From CAYVDH01 sp964450355 (GTDB lineage: Bacteria; Bacteroidota; Bacteroidia; NS11-12g; UBA955): a stretch of 30,835 nucleotides of DNA. The translations under genes were made by a program, and so were the position numbers. The notes below the pieces were generated by a model. It was not told the origin of the DNA. It saw only the letters and a list, made by a program, of their open reading frames with translations, and made no database searches. The stretch is taken from NCBI GenBank assembly GCA_964450355.1, contig CAYVDH010000021.1, forward strand, positions 1 to 30,835. The letters run 5' to 3'. This document shows positions 8,414-17,613 of the stretch, in pieces. Within the stretch, counting starts at the first letter, position 1; every line of letters starts with the position of its first letter.

Positions 8414-11400
8414 ATGAGAATTAAATATACATTAAAATTTGTTTTATTTCTAGGATTGTTGTTGGGTAGTTTTTCAAAAGCTAATGCCCAAAACAATACT
8501 GGTGGAATCAGAGGTAAAGTTGTTGACGAAAACAACAAACCTGTAGAGGGCGTTGAGCTATTGCTATACCGCGAAGATGATACTGAATCTTATTTGGACA
8601 AAAAAACAACCACTTCAAATGGGGCTTACACGTTTACAAATATAGAGCCAGGAGCTTACATCATTAAAACCCGTAAGATTTCATATAATGATTTTGAAAC
8701 AAAGTTAATCAATGTAACTTCTAATGAAGATACTGACCCTAAAATTCAATTGACTTCAAAAGCATATTCTGTTGGTGGAACAACAATTAAAGAAAAACAA
8801 AATTCTGATCAAAAGAAAAAGTTGAACGATGATAAAGTTGCTACTACCAAAACAAATAACGACCTAGTAAAAACAGGTGGTAGAGGTTTTGCAGGTTTAG
8901 CAGGTTTGTCTTCTGGTGTTACTTCTACATCATCAGGATTGAGTGGTAGAGGAAGTAGAACAGATGGAACAGCCGTATTTATAGATGGGGTTAGAGTATT
9001 TAACTCAGGATTAACCCAATCTGCTGGCGCACAAGTAGATATTTTACAAGCAGGTATTCCAGCTCAATATGGTGACTTTACAGGTTTAGGTATCTCTATC
9101 ACTACCAAAGGTGGAGTATCTAACAGAAAATCAGGTAGTGTAGAATTGCAAACTTCGAGTTTATTTAATCCTTACCACCAAAATTTATTTGAGGTTGGTT
9201 ATCAAACTCCTATTTTATTTAAAACAAACCCTGAATACACTAAAGGAAATAGCTCTATTAAAAAAATAGCAATCGCTGCTATGTCTATCTCTGGTAACTT
9301 TTATTATCAAAAAGATGGACCATCTTACATCGGTTATCAAGTAATAAAAGACGATAAATTAGAAGAAATTGAAAACAGACCATTGGTAGTGAACAAAGAC
9401 GGTGGATTCGTTCATGCTGCCAACTATTTAAATGAAAACGATTACAATACTGTTAAAGTAAGGCCAAATGCTAGATATTTTAGCAGCTCAGCTAATGCTA
9501 AATTTGACTTCAGATTATCTGAGCTTGCAACATTGAGTTTATTTGGGAATTTCAACTATACAAATTCTATAAATGGTGGTAATAACATCATGGCATACAA
9601 ATCTAATCCAATGTCTATAGGAACAAACATATTGGGTTACATTAAATACAATCAAAGATTTAAAGAACCGGATTCAGCAAAAAAAGTAAATGGAACAACC
9701 TTAAATAACTCTTATTTTACAGTTCGATTCGACTACCAATCAAGCTGGGGAAAAACACAAGATAGAGATTTTAAAGACGATATATTTAAATATGGTTATA
9801 TAGGTCAATTTAAACACTACCCTACTGAATTTTACAGTTATTATGGTAACCTAAATAACCCTACAGGCAATTCAAGAAAATTTATAGATCAAAATGGAGA
9901 TACTGTATTCTTAAGAAACTTCTGGGAACAAACAGGTTTTAGAGATACCGCTATAAGATTCGTGCAATCAGATATCAATAAAGTTAGAGGTAATTACACT
10001 CAAATTATATTCGACAATGCAGAAAGTCAAGGAGGTACAATCACTAACGATGTTCAAATTTTACAAAACTTAGGATTATTAAATGGCTATAACCCTGTGA
10101 ACATTTATTCACTTTGGAACACCCCTGGAACACAATTAGCAGGTTATAACAAAAGCCAAAGCGAAAGATACACCTTATATGCAATGGGTGAAACCGAATT
10201 AAAAGGTCCTATTAGAAAAGACAAAGAAGACCAAGGTCATGCTTTGCAATTTGGTATTACCTACGAACAAACTGTAAATAGAGGGTACGGAATTTCTGCT
10301 CAAAATTTGTGGAGACAGATGTACCAATTAGCAAACAGTCACAATGCCGAATTAGATAGAAGCAATCCTATTTTATCTTATGATTCCGAAGGAGTATTCC
10401 AAGATACTGTAAGATACAACAGATTGGTTAATTACTCTTCTCAATCTAATTTTGACAGAGAATTCAGAAAAAAATTAATTGACAGTAAAGCCACAGATAT
10501 CTATGGTAAACCTATCACAGAAACTACGTTCTTGGATATCAATTCATATAAACCAGAAGATTTCAGTTTAAATATGTTCAGTGCTGATGAATTATTAAAC
10601 AATGGTAGTAGCTTAGTTTCTTATTACGGATATGACCACCTTGGTAATAAACTTAAAAAACGTCCAGGAGTGAATGACTTTTTACAAGATAAAGAAAAAA
10701 GAAGCATTGGAGCATTTATGCCTATCTATACTGCAGCTTGGTTCCAAGATAAATTCAAATTCAAAGATTTGGAATTCAGATTAGGCCTTCGTTTGGAAAG
10801 ATATGATGCTAACCAATTGGTATTAAAAGATCCATACTCATTGTACCCAATTAAAACCGTAGGTGAAGTTAAAGAAATTGATGGAAATGCTGTAAATCAC
10901 CCTTCAAACGTTGGAAGTGATTATGCTGTATATGTTGACAATGTGGACAATCCAAGAAAAATATTAGGCTACAGAAAAGACAATACTTGGTACGATGAAA
11001 CAGGTAAACAATTATCAACTCCTGATTTGATAGCTAACAATACTAGCAATGGTAAAATTGCTCCATATTTAGTAGATCCAACAAATAAAAATTTAACTGA
11101 AAATTCATTTAAAGATTACCAACCTAAAGTGAATGTTTTACCACGTGTGTTTTTTAAATTCCCTTTAAATAAATCAAGTTTATTTTATGCCAGTTATGAC
11201 GTGTTGGCTCAAAGACCAACAGCAGGTGCAAACTTCATCACCATTGATGACTATTTTTACATGACACAAAAAGCAACTAACATTTTAGCTAATCCTGCTT
11301 TGACATCACGTATTACTTCAGACTATCAAATTGGTTATAAACAACAATTATCTAGCAGTACATTATTGAGTTTAATCTCATACTATAGAGAAACAAAAAA

Positions 11401-12214
11401 TGACCTTGCTGCATTCCAATTTAACCAAGCGTACCCAGTTACATATATCAGTTATAACAACATTGACTTTTCTACAGTTAAAGGTTTCGTTATAGAATTG
11501 GATTACAAAGCAAAAAACAACATCTCTATCAATGGTAACTACACTTTACAATTTGCTGATGGTACAGGCTCTAATATCAACTCACAAAGAGCGTTGATTG
11601 CAAGTAACCAACCAAACTTAAGAAGTTTATTCCCACTTGGTGATTTAGATATTAGACACCAAATTAAAGGTATATTCAACTGGGAGTTTTTTGATAGCAA
11701 AAACAAAAAAGATAAAAGATACTATTCAGGTCCAATCATTGGCAAAACAATGATTCTTAAAAACGTAAACTTCAACGTCACTTTTGCAGCTACATCTGGA
11801 TTACCTTACACAGCTACATCACAACCAGTTCAACAAGGGTCAGCAGATAGAGCTCCAATTAAAGGTACTCCATGGGGTTCAAGATTGCCATGGCAATTGA
11901 CATCTACTTTGAATGTTCAAAAGAATTTCCCAATCAAATGGAATGACAAAGAAACAGGAAAATCAAAAGGAGCATATTTCCAAGTGTATGTTTATACTAC
12001 CAACTTATTTAACCGCAGAAACATCAATGGTGTATGGCCTTATACTGGTTCACCAGAATCTGATGGTTTCTTAAATTCACCTAAAGGTCAACAAGCATTA
12101 AGAACTCAGCTTGATGCTGCTGCTTACCAATATTATTACAATACAGCTGTAAATAACCCAGGAAACTATCAAGCACCAAGATTCATGAGATTAGGAGCTA
12201 GAATGTACTTTTAA
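8414..12214 (+). CDS. Large TonB-dependent receptor A with carboxypeptidase-like regulatory domain
   Basis: Outer-membrane receptor of 1266 residues. A signal peptide ends at about Ala25 (KANA|Q). A carboxypeptidase-regulatory-like domain (GGIRGKVVDENNKPVEGVEL) spans roughly 30-115, then a Lys/Asn-rich linker leads into the plug at about 150-235. Plug motifs are LSGRGSRTDGTAVFIDGVRV and GIPAQYGDFTGLGISITTKGG. The remaining thousand residues form the barrel and long loops, ending in ARMYF. AAAGGA at 8405-8410, just before the ATG, is a fair ribosome-binding site. Large protein A follows 22 bases downstream, then a PorV-like gene, so the three probably form an operon. Receptor B (21518-25327) is a full-length paralogue with many synonymous differences. 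Transport cargo unknown; a role in assembling or retaining the neighbouring surface protein is inference. Confidence 0.88.
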   Translation: MRIKYTLKFVLFLGLLLGSFSKANAQNNTGGIRGKVVDENNKPVEGVELLLYREDDTESYLDKKTTTSNGAYTFTNIEPGAYIIKTRKISYNDFETKLINVTSNEDTDPKIQLTSKAYSVGGTTIKEKQNSDQKKKLNDDKVATTKTNNDLVKTGGRGFAGLAGLSSGVTSTSSGLSGRGSRTDGTAVFIDGVRVFNSGLTQSAGAQVDILQAGIPAQYGDFTGLGISITTKGGVSNRKSGSVELQTSSLFNPYHQNLFEVGYQTPILFKTNPEYTKGNSSIKKIAIAAMSISGNFYYQKDGPSYIGYQVIKDDKLEEIENRPLVVNKDGGFVHAANYLNENDYNTVKVRPNARYFSSSANAKFDFRLSELATLSLFGNFNYTNSINGGNNIMAYKSNPMSIGTNILGYIKYNQRFKEPDSAKKVNGTTLNNSYFTVRFDYQSSWGKTQDRDFKDDIFKYGYIGQFKHYPTEFYSYYGNLNNPTGNSRKFIDQNGDTVFLRNFWEQTGFRDTAIRFVQSDINKVRGNYTQIIFDNAESQGGTITNDVQILQNLGLLNGYNPVNIYSLWNTPGTQLAGYNKSQSERYTLYAMGETELKGPIRKDKEDQGHALQFGITYEQTVNRGYGISAQNLWRQMYQLANSHNAELDRSNPILSYDSEGVFQDTVRYNRLVNYSSQSNFDREFRKKLIDSKATDIYGKPITETTFLDINSYKPEDFSLNMFSADELLNNGSSLVSYYGYDHLGNKLKKRPGVNDFLQDKEKRSIGAFMPIYTAAWFQDKFKFKDLEFRLGLRLERYDANQLVLKDPYSLYPIKTVGEVKEIDGNAVNHPSNVGSDYAVYVDNVDNPRKILGYRKDNTWYDETGKQLSTPDLIANNTSNGKIAPYLVDPTNKNLTENSFKDYQPKVNVLPRVFFKFPLNKSSLFYASYDVLAQRPTAGANFITIDDYFYMTQKATNILANPALTSRITSDYQIGYKQQLSSSTLLSLISYYRETKNDLAAFQFNQAYPVTYISYNNIDFSTVKGFVIELDYKAKNNISINGNYTLQFADGTGSNINSQRALIASNQPNLRSLFPLGDLDIRHQIKGIFNWEFFDSKNKKDKRYYSGPIIGKTMILKNVNFNVTFAATSGLPYTATSQPVQQGSADRAPIKGTPWGSRLPWQLTSTLNVQKNFPIKWNDKETGKSKGAYFQVYVYTTNLFNRRNINGVWPYTGSPESDGFLNSPKGQQALRTQLDAAAYQYYYNTAVNNPGNYQAPRFMRLGARMYF

Positions 12215-12236
12215 TCCATTGTAATAAAAAAAGAAA

Positions 12237-15200
12237 ATGAATAATTATATGATGAAAATGAATAAAATATCAAAAGTTGTGTTTTTTGCATTGAGTTTTA
12301 TCACTATAAACTTAAATGCCGCAGAGATTAAAAATTTTGTTAAAAACAACAATAACGGAGGAAAAAGCAACAATGGCAATCCTACCGAATTTGCTAATAC
12401 ATGTAAAGCAGCATCACAAAGTGCTGACTTGGATATCAACAACGTACGTACAAAAATACTAAACGGTGGTGACATGTGGTGGGACTTAAACAACCCTAAA
12501 TATGAAATACCAAAAGTAACCGATGCTAATACTGTCCGTAAACATTCATTATTTGCTGGTGCATTGTGGATAGGCGGACTAGGTAGAGGCGATGGAAACT
12601 TAAGAATTGCTGCCATGACTTACCGTCAAAATGGTAGTGATTTTTGGCCTGGAACTTTAGATACCAACGAAGTAAGTACTGATCCTTCTCGTTGCGAATC
12701 TTGGGACAGAATGTTCAAAGTAACACGTGAAGAATTATTAAGACAACAAAATTCAGGCGGAACTGATATCGCAAATAACATCTTAGAATGGCCTGCTTTT
12801 GGTAGTTCTACTGTTCCTTTTGCAACAAACCAAACTCGTACATTAGCTCCTTTCTTTGATGTTCCTTCTAGCACTCCTGGAATTTATGAACCTCAATTAG
12901 GAGATTATCCTATTTTAGATGGGTCTAGAGACCCATTAAAAAACTTACCAAAAGATCAACCTGATCAAATGATTTGGTTTGTTTATAACGATAGAGGTAA
13001 CGTTCACTCAGAAACAGGTGGTATTCCAATTGGATTAGAACTTCAAACTACAGCTTTTGCATTTGCTACCAATGACGAGGTAAATAACATGACATTTTAT
13101 ACGACCAAAATCATCAACAGAGGTTTCGAAGCGTTGGATCAAACCTATTTTGGACAATGGGTAGATGCTGACTTAGGAAACTATGCAGATGACTATGTTG
13201 GTTGCGATGTATCTAGAAGTTTAGGTTTTTGTTACAACGGAGATGATAATGATGATGGAGTATTAGGATACGGATTAAATCCTCCAAGTGTTGGTGTTGA
13301 CTTTTTTGAAGGTCCTATTGACACAAGTGGAAAACAATTGGGTATGAGTACTTTTATTTATTACAACAACGACTTTAACCCTGTAAATGGTAACCCAAAT
13401 GCAGCTATCGATTTTTATAATTACTTACAAGGCAAATGGCAAAATGGTGCTGATGTAACATACGGTGGAAATGGTGTTGGTGGTAGCATTAAAACAAAAT
13501 ACATGTTTGATGATGGAAGTAATTCTGCAACTGCTACTAATCCAAAATGGAATGAAAAAAGTGCTGGAAACCAACCTGGTGATAGAAGATTTTTACAATC
13601 ATCTGGACCTTTTACTTTATTGCATGGTGCTGTTAACAAAATAACTGTAGGTGTTGTATGGGCTAAAACTACTTCAGGTGGTGCAACTGGTTCATTAAAC
13701 TTATTAAAAATTGCCAGTGATAAAGCTCAAAAATTATTCAATAATAAATTTGATTTAGCTGATGGACCTGAACCTCCTTCAGTAGAAATACAAGAATTAG
13801 AGAATGAATTAGTAATGAAGTTTTTAAACACTGACCCAACTGAAAACTATTCAGAAGACATTAAAAATGAATTAAATCAAACCATTAAATACAAATTTCA
13901 AGGTTACATGATTTATCAATTGAAAGATGGAACTGTTTCTAACTCTGACTTGGACGATATTGAAAGAGCTAGATTGGTTGCTCAATGCGATGTGAAAGAT
14001 AACATTTCACAAATGATTAATTTAGAATTTGACCCTACTGTTTCAGCTAACATTCCAAAACAAAAAGTTGATGGCTCAAACACGGGTGTATTCCATACCT
14101 TGAGTATAAAAGAAGATGCATTTGCCTCTGGATCAAGTAAAGCTCTAATTGATTTTAAAACATATTATTACTTGGTGTTGGCTTATGGTTATCCTTCGAA
14201 TGACCCACTTAAACAAGAACCTGTTCAGTTTTTAGCAAGTAGAAATACCGTTAAATTTTCTGGAGTTCCACATAAAACATCTCCTGAGCAATTTGGAAGT
14301 GATCAAAAAAGTAGCTACGGTGATGGTCCAATATTAAAACAAATGTCTGGTAGAGGAAACGGAGGTCAAATTTTAGAATTCAGCAAAGAAACCATCAATG
14401 AAATATTGGCTAATGGAAAATCTGATAATCCAGTGTATATTGGTGGAAAAGGCCCAGTAAGAATTAAAGTTGTTGACCCTTTATTGGTTCCAAATGCTAA
14501 CTTTGAATTTGCTTTCATTGAGCCAATCAATGTGAGAGTAAATCCTAGAGGTGGCTTACAAAAATACCAAGATTCAATAGCTGCAAAAAGTTACTGGAAA
14601 TTAACCAATTTAAGCACTGGTGATGTGGTATATTCTGACACAACCATTGAAATTAGAAACGAATCAACTCAAGGTAGAGTAAGAATTGGTGGACCAACTA
14701 AATTAACAAAAAACCTAAGGGATTGGGGATTGGCAGTAGATGTTCAACAAGTTCCTACACCAGGTAGAAACCCTTATGGTGAAACTACCAATGGTTTCTT
14801 AGGATTTGATGTTACTTTCTCTGACGATAGCAAACGTTGGTTAACTGCTGTTCCAGATATAGACCAAGGCAATGGTTCTCCATTCAACTGGATTCGCTCA
14901 GGTACTACTGGTCTTAATTCACAAAATTTTGACCCTTATAACCACGACTACAATGCTGATTTTGATAATCAACATACAGGTAATGATTCTTATGATCCTT
15001 ATGAAAACTTTGAAAAAATATGGGACAGAAGAATTGCACCATATGCATTATGTTCTAGAGTAGAAGGTGCTAGTACTTTGGGAGAATTAGTATTTGGTCA
15101 AGCTTGGAGTGGTTCTCAAATTACTGATAACCCTTTAACAGAATTAGCTAGTGTGCACTTAGTAATCACACCTGATGTTAGAAAGTGGACTAAATGTGTA

Positions 15201-16181
15201 GTGGTAGAAATGGGTGAAGACAAAAATTTAACCGAAGGAAACATGGCTAAATTCAACATGAGATACAATTTCTCTAAAACTCCTACTCACGATGGTAATG
15301 GAAACTTAACAGGTTGGATTACCAGTACTTCTGAAAGAGGTAGAAGCTACTTCCCTGGATATGCAATGAATTTAGAAACAGGTGAGAGATTAAACATCGT
15401 CTTTGGTGAAGATTCCTACTTGCCTTCTGAAAATGGTAGCGACATGATTTGGAATCCAACATCAAGCTATACAAGTACTGGAAGTTATTATACTTTTGGT
15501 GGTAAACATTCAGTTTACGTCATGGGAAGTTACCCTGGTTTACCTAATAGAAGCTTTAAAGGTCCTATTTATGACGAAGGTGCTCAATACCAAACATTAT
15601 TGAATACAACTCCTGGTAATTCACCTTCACCTACATTCAAAAGACAAGTATTTAGCCAAGCCATGTGGGTAATACCTGCTATGACTTCGAGTGCAGCTTA
15701 CGAATTTAAAAATGGTGTTCCTCCTACTGAAGTTAAAATTAACTTGTACATGCGTAAACCTTTTACTAAAATGGTAGCTGATACTAGCTCTAATTTGTTG
15801 CCTAAATACACTTTCAGCACGGAAAGCATACACAACAATGTCAACCAAGAAACTGGTAAAAAATCTACCAGTTTAATCAACATAGTGCCTAATCCTTATT
15901 ATGCTTCTTCTGCTTATGAATCAGGACCAGTTGACAATAAAGTTAAAATTACAAACTTACCTCCTAAAGCTACTATTTCTATTTACACTTTAAGTGGTAC
16001 TTTAGTTCGCAGAATCAAAAAAGATGATTTATTAACTTGGTCTGATTGGGACTTGAAAAACGACAACAGAGTTCCTATTGCAAGCGGATTTTACATCATC
16101 CATGTAGATTGTGGCGACCTAGGTGAAAAAATATTGAAATGGTATGGCGTTATGAGACAATTAGACTTGGATACTTATTAA
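12237..16181 (+). CDS. Large secreted surface protein A with T9SS-type C-terminal domain
   Basis: Uncharacterised secreted protein of up to 1314 residues. The signal peptide ends at NLNA|AE. Starting at ATG 12252 instead would give a 23-residue signal peptide, exactly the length in paralogue B. The N-terminal third has strongly conserved blocks: SADLDINNVR, GGDMWWDLNNPKYEIPKV, LFAGALWIGG, TAFAFATNDE, TYFGQWVDADLG and the Asp-rich YNGDDNDDGVLGYG, a possible metal-binding loop. The C-terminus from NIVPNPYY onward resembles a T9SS type A sorting domain (LPPKATISIYTLSGTLVRR, then WDLKNDNRVPIASGFYIIHV) but ends in an extra MRQLDLDTY. Eight cysteines after the signal peptide are shared with paralogue B. 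The PorV-like gene follows 32 bases downstream. No catalytic motif recognised. Confidence 0.8.
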   Translation: MNNYMMKMNKISKVVFFALSFITINLNAAEIKNFVKNNNNGGKSNNGNPTEFANTCKAASQSADLDINNVRTKILNGGDMWWDLNNPKYEIPKVTDANTVRKHSLFAGALWIGGLGRGDGNLRIAAMTYRQNGSDFWPGTLDTNEVSTDPSRCESWDRMFKVTREELLRQQNSGGTDIANNILEWPAFGSSTVPFATNQTRTLAPFFDVPSSTPGIYEPQLGDYPILDGSRDPLKNLPKDQPDQMIWFVYNDRGNVHSETGGIPIGLELQTTAFAFATNDEVNNMTFYTTKIINRGFEALDQTYFGQWVDADLGNYADDYVGCDVSRSLGFCYNGDDNDDGVLGYGLNPPSVGVDFFEGPIDTSGKQLGMSTFIYYNNDFNPVNGNPNAAIDFYNYLQGKWQNGADVTYGGNGVGGSIKTKYMFDDGSNSATATNPKWNEKSAGNQPGDRRFLQSSGPFTLLHGAVNKITVGVVWAKTTSGGATGSLNLLKIASDKAQKLFNNKFDLADGPEPPSVEIQELENELVMKFLNTDPTENYSEDIKNELNQTIKYKFQGYMIYQLKDGTVSNSDLDDIERARLVAQCDVKDNISQMINLEFDPTVSANIPKQKVDGSNTGVFHTLSIKEDAFASGSSKALIDFKTYYYLVLAYGYPSNDPLKQEPVQFLASRNTVKFSGVPHKTSPEQFGSDQKSSYGDGPILKQMSGRGNGGQILEFSKETINEILANGKSDNPVYIGGKGPVRIKVVDPLLVPNANFEFAFIEPINVRVNPRGGLQKYQDSIAAKSYWKLTNLSTGDVVYSDTTIEIRNESTQGRVRIGGPTKLTKNLRDWGLAVDVQQVPTPGRNPYGETTNGFLGFDVTFSDDSKRWLTAVPDIDQGNGSPFNWIRSGTTGLNSQNFDPYNHDYNADFDNQHTGNDSYDPYENFEKIWDRRIAPYALCSRVEGASTLGELVFGQAWSGSQITDNPLTELASVHLVITPDVRKWTKCVVVEMGEDKNLTEGNMAKFNMRYNFSKTPTHDGNGNLTGWITSTSERGRSYFPGYAMNLETGERLNIVFGEDSYLPSENGSDMIWNPTSSYTSTGSYYTFGGKHSVYVMGSYPGLPNRSFKGPIYDEGAQYQTLLNTTPGNSPSPTFKRQVFSQAMWVIPAMTSSAAYEFKNGVPPTEVKINLYMRKPFTKMVADTSSNLLPKYTFSTESIHNNVNQETGKKSTSLINIVPNPYYASSAYESGPVDNKVKITNLPPKATISIYTLSGTLVRRIKKDDLLTWSDWDLKNDNRVPIASGFYIIHVDCGDLGEKILKWYGVMRQLDLDTY
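15957..16181 (+). repeat. Copy 1 of a 225-bp perfect direct repeat at the 3' end of large gene A
   Basis: These 225 bases are identical, base for base, to 21277-21501. The repeat begins at a codon boundary (codon 1241, Leu of NLPPKA) and ends exactly with the TAA stop; the flanking bases differ on both sides. It encodes the last 74 residues of the sorting-like domain. Confidence 0.98.
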
Positions 16182-16213
16182 TATTCCCTTATCAATTTAA
16201 AATCAAAATTAGT

Positions 16214-17386
16214 ATGAAAAAAATGAATCAAATTAAAACATGTTTAGTCTTGGGAATCTTAGCATTATCAAGCAATATAGCCTTGGCTGATGAAGGAAAT
16301 GTAAGAGCAGGTCAAGCTGGTTTTACTCAATTATTAATCAATGGTTGGGGACGTAACAGTGGACTTGGTAACTCTAACAGTGCTGGAGTTTTCGGTATCG
16401 AAGCATTTCACATGAATATCGCTGGATTAGGTAAAATATCTAGTACTGAAATAGGATTTAGCAGAACCTCTTGGTTAGGAGGTACTGGAATCAATATCAA
16501 TGCCTTTGGATTTGGTCAAAGAGTAGGTGGTGATGGTGTTTTAGGAATTGCTGTTAACTCTTTCTCTATTGGTCAAATTCCAATTACTACTACTGAACAA
16601 CCAAATGGTGGATTAGGAACTTACAAGCCATCAATTAGTAACATCAGTTTGGGCTATGCTTACAACTTTACTTCAGATATATCTGCTGGAGTGAATTTTA
16701 AAGTCGTAAGTGAATCTACTCCTGAAATCAGAACTGGTGGAATAGCCATTGATGCTGGTTTACAATATGCTACTAAATTGTTTCAAGGTTCTCAAAAATC
16801 TAGAACTAAATATTTAAGTTCAAACCCTGCTGCTTTAAGAGAATCTGACTTAAGATTTGGTGTAAGCATTAAAAATTTAGGACCTGACTTAAAATATTCT
16901 GGTGATGGTTTAGCTGTGAAATCAAATATCTATAGCAATTATGTAACTACTACTTCTCAAAGAGCAGATAAAACTCAATTGCCTTCCTTAATCAACATTG
17001 GTTTTGGTTATGATTTTAGATTGGACTCAGATAGTTTATTGTATTGGCATAGATTATCTGCTTTAGCTAATTTTACAAATAACTCTTTTTCAAGCAATCA
17101 AACCTCATTAGGATTAGAATATGCTTATAAAGAAATATTGATGTTCAGAACAGCCTTTGATTATGAAAAAGGCATATTCAACTACGATACTCGTAGAACA
17201 GCTTATACAGGGTTAAACATTGGTACTACAGTTCAGTTTGCCTTAGGAAAAAAATCTGGTGTGGACGCTAAAACTAAAAATGTTCAAAGGGAAAACAACA
17301 GCACATTAGGTATTGATTATTCTTACAGATTTACAAATCCATTCAGTGGAACTCACACTTTTGGATTGCGTGTGTCTTTAGATTAA
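16214..17386 (+). CDS. PorV/PorQ-family outer-membrane beta-barrel protein (type IX secretion)
   Basis: PorV-family proteins are outer-membrane barrels that collect T9SS substrates at the translocon and pass them to the attachment machinery. ATG 16214 gives 390 residues with a clean signal peptide ending at IALA|DE; a longer frame from 16139 would overlap the end of large gene A and lacks a sensible N-terminus. The family opening is clear: NVRAGQAGFTQLLINGWGR, then EAFHMNIAGLGK, SSTEIGFSRTSWL and NINAFGFGQRVGGDGVLGIAV. The C-terminus GTHTFGLRVSLD ends as an outer-membrane strand. It sits directly behind a protein with a T9SS-type C-terminus, so service to large proteins A and B is likely. It may be a dedicated paralogue rather than the main PorV of the genome. 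Confidence 0.85.
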   Translation: MKKMNQIKTCLVLGILALSSNIALADEGNVRAGQAGFTQLLINGWGRNSGLGNSNSAGVFGIEAFHMNIAGLGKISSTEIGFSRTSWLGGTGININAFGFGQRVGGDGVLGIAVNSFSIGQIPITTTEQPNGGLGTYKPSISNISLGYAYNFTSDISAGVNFKVVSESTPEIRTGGIAIDAGLQYATKLFQGSQKSRTKYLSSNPAALRESDLRFGVSIKNLGPDLKYSGDGLAVKSNIYSNYVTTTSQRADKTQLPSLINIGFGYDFRLDSDSLLYWHRLSALANFTNNSFSSNQTSLGLEYAYKEILMFRTAFDYEKGIFNYDTRRTAYTGLNIGTTVQFALGKKSGVDAKTKNVQRENNSTLGIDYSYRFTNPFSGTHTFGLRVSLD

Positions 17387-17465
17387 TTAACTTCTTTTCT
17401 TTATTCTCTTTTACTCTTTCAACTTTTATTAAGTTGGTAAGTAATACTACGTTCTTTTCAAACTT

Positions 17466-17519
17466 AGGTGATTAGTTACTTTTATATTAGAGAATCTAAT
17501 GTCAGTCTATTAATCACCT
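17466..17519. repeat. Nested inverted repeats between the PorV-like gene and large gene B
   Basis: An outer perfect 9-bp repeat (AGGTGATTA at 17466-17474, TAATCACCT at 17511-17519) encloses an inner perfect hairpin (ATTAGA / TCTAAT, 17486-17500, loop GAA). The spacer at 17387-17613 also holds two ATGAATTCA copies. No U-tract follows, so a terminator is not clear; a structured leader or an operator for large gene B is possible. No convincing promoter box was found in the spacer. Confidence 0.45.
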
Positions 17520-17613
17520 CTAACCAATGAATTCAACCTTATTATATTCCTATCATCTATGAATTCATTTTATTTTTTGTATTTAAATATTTAAGACATG
17601 TTAAAAAAGCCGT

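Noticed and set aside
12245..12616. Minus-strand open frame of 123 codons opposite large gene A
   Set aside because: It lies wholly inside a strongly conserved coding region of the plus strand, has low-complexity composition, and a parallel shadow appears opposite gene B at 17775-17975.
16139..16213. Longer PorV-like reading frame overlapping large gene A
   Set aside because: It would place 25 unlikely residues before a perfect signal peptide beginning at ATG 16214.
17580..17600. TATTTTTTG as a -7 promoter box for large gene B
   Set aside because: It has one base too many between TA and TTTG, and no -33 element is present.
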